A stretch of DNA of 64,000 bases from an uncultured Lachnospiraceae bacterium (GTDB lineage Bacteria > Bacillota > Clostridia > Lachnospirales > Lachnospiraceae): assembly GCA_947564735.1 (NCBI GenBank), contig CANOEC010000002.1, positions 124,001-188,000 of the forward strand, written 5' to 3'. The notes beneath the pieces were generated by a model. It searched no databases. It worked only from the letters and a program-made list of their open reading frames with translations, and was not told the DNA's origin. Positions 62,861 to 64,000 of this stretch are shown piece by piece. Positions within the stretch are counted from its first letter, which is position 1; each line of letters starts with the position of its first letter. Both the position numbers and the translations under genes were made by a program.

Positions 62861-63646
62861 TTACCATTCCTTTATATTCGGTCTCGGATTTCTCCACCAT
62901 TCCTGATAGTCTTTTGAATATCTTGTTAAAACTACTGCGATGTCTTTAGGCGGCTCGTAAGTTGTAATTTCAACAAATTTATCTACAAATCTATCTGCAT
63001 CTTGTATACTTTGAGAACGCTCAAGTTCTCGCCCTAATCTTACTAATTCTGCTGTTTTTTCAGATACAAATTCGACCTGCTTTTCTAATCGCCTATTACA
63101 ATCAAATAGTATTTCATTTTCTTGTAATATCATTCGATATACACTGTAAATAATTTCTACTATCGTTTGCATTTTCATATACCCATCAATTTCACATGAT
63201 TTTAAAAAATAATGATAATTAAGCCAAAAATCTGAATAAAATGATAAAAACTTTTCCTCTTTTTCCTTTTTCTGGAATACTGGAATCTGAGGTATGATAC
63301 CTTCAATTTCCACATCACTGCAAAATAGTATTCTGGCTTTTGTAAAACCATTGCGGGCTGGCTCACTTCCTCTCTCTGCCAAATCCTTAAGATATTCCTT
63401 TGTCATGTATTTCACATCAAAGTAACCGCCTTCATAAGTACATAGTCCATCTATTGTTTCTGTGGTTGTGTTATTTTTCTCTTTTTCTTTATATTCTTCC
63501 TCTGAAACAATAACCACGCAGTCCAAATCAGAATCTGCTCTCTCAATTTCCTTCGCTACAGACCCTGTAAGTATTAAAGCTATGGCTCCCTGCTTTCTAA
63601 AATACTCCTTCATATTTTCAATAGATTCTTCGTGATGCTTAAGCAT
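62861..63646 (-). CDS. Nucleotidyltransferase-domain protein
   Basis: 261 residues from the ATG at 63646 (GGGAGA upstream). The nucleotidyltransferase motif is GSVAKEIERADSDLD (G28, S29, D40, D42). The rest is mostly helical. It resembles stand-alone aminoglycoside-adenylyltransferase-like or MNT-type proteins, but lacks an adjacent HEPN partner, so a toxin-antitoxin role is not supported. Target unknown. The partial gene upstream ends 27 bp before it. Confidence 0.8.
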   Translation of the reverse strand: MLKHHEESIENMKEYFRKQGAIALILTGSVAKEIERADSDLDCVVIVSEEEYKEKEKNNTTTETIDGLCTYEGGYFDVKYMTKEYLKDLAERGSEPARNGFTKARILFCSDVEIEGIIPQIPVFQKKEKEEKFLSFYSDFWLNYHYFLKSCEIDGYMKMQTIVEIIYSVYRMILQENEILFDCNRRLEKQVEFVSEKTAELVRLGRELERSQSIQDADRFVDKFVEITTYEPPKDIAVVLTRYSKDYQEWWRNPRPNIKEW

Positions 63647-63673
63647 TATTACATTCTCCCTCTCCATTTTGAT

Positions 63674-64000
63674 TCATTTAAATGTAACTTTTAATAGACA
63701 AAAATCAAACCCTTGTCGTATGCTGTGTATAATCTCCACATCAACAGGGCTTTCAAAAACCATCTCAAATAACTTTTTGTTGTAGCCCGCTGTACAATGA
63801 CACCATGTTAATGAATTGGTATTCTTTGCTTTTTCTAACATAGGACATTCACATGCAAACATCTTTGTATATAATTGATTGTCCTTTATGTACCAGCAAG
63901 CACCGTTCTCATTTAGGGCATTTACAAAGCTATGCAAATTTTTGTTATGGGATATATACAAATCTTTTAAATATTTTGCTGTATCCTCCAGTCTGCCATT
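63674..64000 (-). CDS. Partial gene for a DUF6144 / L-2-amino-thiazoline-4-carboxylate hydrolase-like protein
   Basis: The frame is open to the right edge and reads NGRLEDTAKYLKDLYISHNK at its visible start, so the beginning lies outside the window. The cysteine pattern ACECPMLEKAKN and WCHCTAGYNKKLFEMVF resembles small hydrolase-like or DUF6144 proteins of clostridia. This is from memory of the pattern; family membership should be confirmed. A TTG at 63961 is not a needed start. Confidence 0.6.
   Translation of the reverse strand, partial: NGRLEDTAKYLKDLYISHNKNLHSFVNALNENGACWYIKDNQLYTKMFACECPMLEKAKNTNSLTWCHCTAGYNKKLFEMVFESPVDVEIIHSIRQGFDFCLLKVTFK

Noticed and set aside
62861-63646. MNT/HEPN toxin-antitoxin module
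   Set aside because: The nucleotidyltransferase is larger than MntA proteins and no HEPN gene is adjacent within the window.

Overview
The window looks like a chromosomal segment of a low-to-moderate GC Firmicute, most likely a Lachnospiraceae-type clostridium. The evidence is the complete S10-spc-alpha ribosomal protein cluster in clostridial order, with a KOW-domain protein between map and infA and a zinc-ribbon S14. A shared ECF transporter module (ecfA1-ecfA2-ecfT-truA) is followed by rplM-rpsI, L17 is long, ribosome binding sites are strong AGGAGG types, and the accessory proteins are typical of gut clostridia. Almost all core genes lie on the minus strand and read from about 40.2 kb down to 11.7 kb.

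Layout. 0-10.6 kb: the start of a secreted protein, thioredoxin reductase, an SDR reductase resembling the EF-P aminopentanone reductase, a PocR-type hybrid histidine kinase with its response regulator, a YdcF-family membrane protein and a MacB-like ABC exporter. 10.6-11.7 kb: an AT-rich decayed stretch with a kinase-like tail, a frameshifted small DNA-binding-type gene and several inverted repeats. 11.7-19.2 kb: rpsI-rplM with a leader RNA, an MBOAT/SGNH O-acyltransferase pair, then truA-ecfT-ecfA2-ecfA1. 19.4-22.3 kb: an M15 peptidase and a chemoreceptor. 22.7-40.2 kb: rplQ back to rpsJ. 40.3-52.1 kb: an rRNA-type methyltransferase, DUF2752 and TraX membrane proteins, a coiled-coil protein, DUF1284, bioY with a BirA-type operator, an Rpn nuclease, an ABC_ATPase P-loop protein, an MFS transporter and an S66 peptidase. 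52.2-58.6 kb: an AbrB-regulated glycosyltransferase and a BlaI-lipoprotein-M56 signalling operon. 58.7-61.8 kb: rtcB, a DUF2828/vWA Ro-like protein and two tRNA-like RNAs. 61.8-64 kb: a truncated DUF4143 ATPase, a nucleotidyltransferase and the end of a partial gene.

How the genes work together. The ribosomal cluster starts from a recognisable promoter and a strongly structured 5' leader upstream of rpsJ. It is interrupted at several junctions by a family of two-hairpin repeats. The ECF module can energise several vitamin S components, and the BioY gene 25 kb away is an obvious partner; its promoter is overlapped by a near-consensus BirA box. The most notable accessory locus is rtcB-DUF2828 with two RNAs that carry tRNA T-arms (one also a D-arm) but have the anticodon arm replaced by a shared 35-nt core with a tetraloop hairpin. 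By position and architecture this resembles the Ro60/Y-RNA/RtcB systems of other bacteria, built here on a different vWA protein.

All functional statements come from reading motifs by eye; no database search was run.
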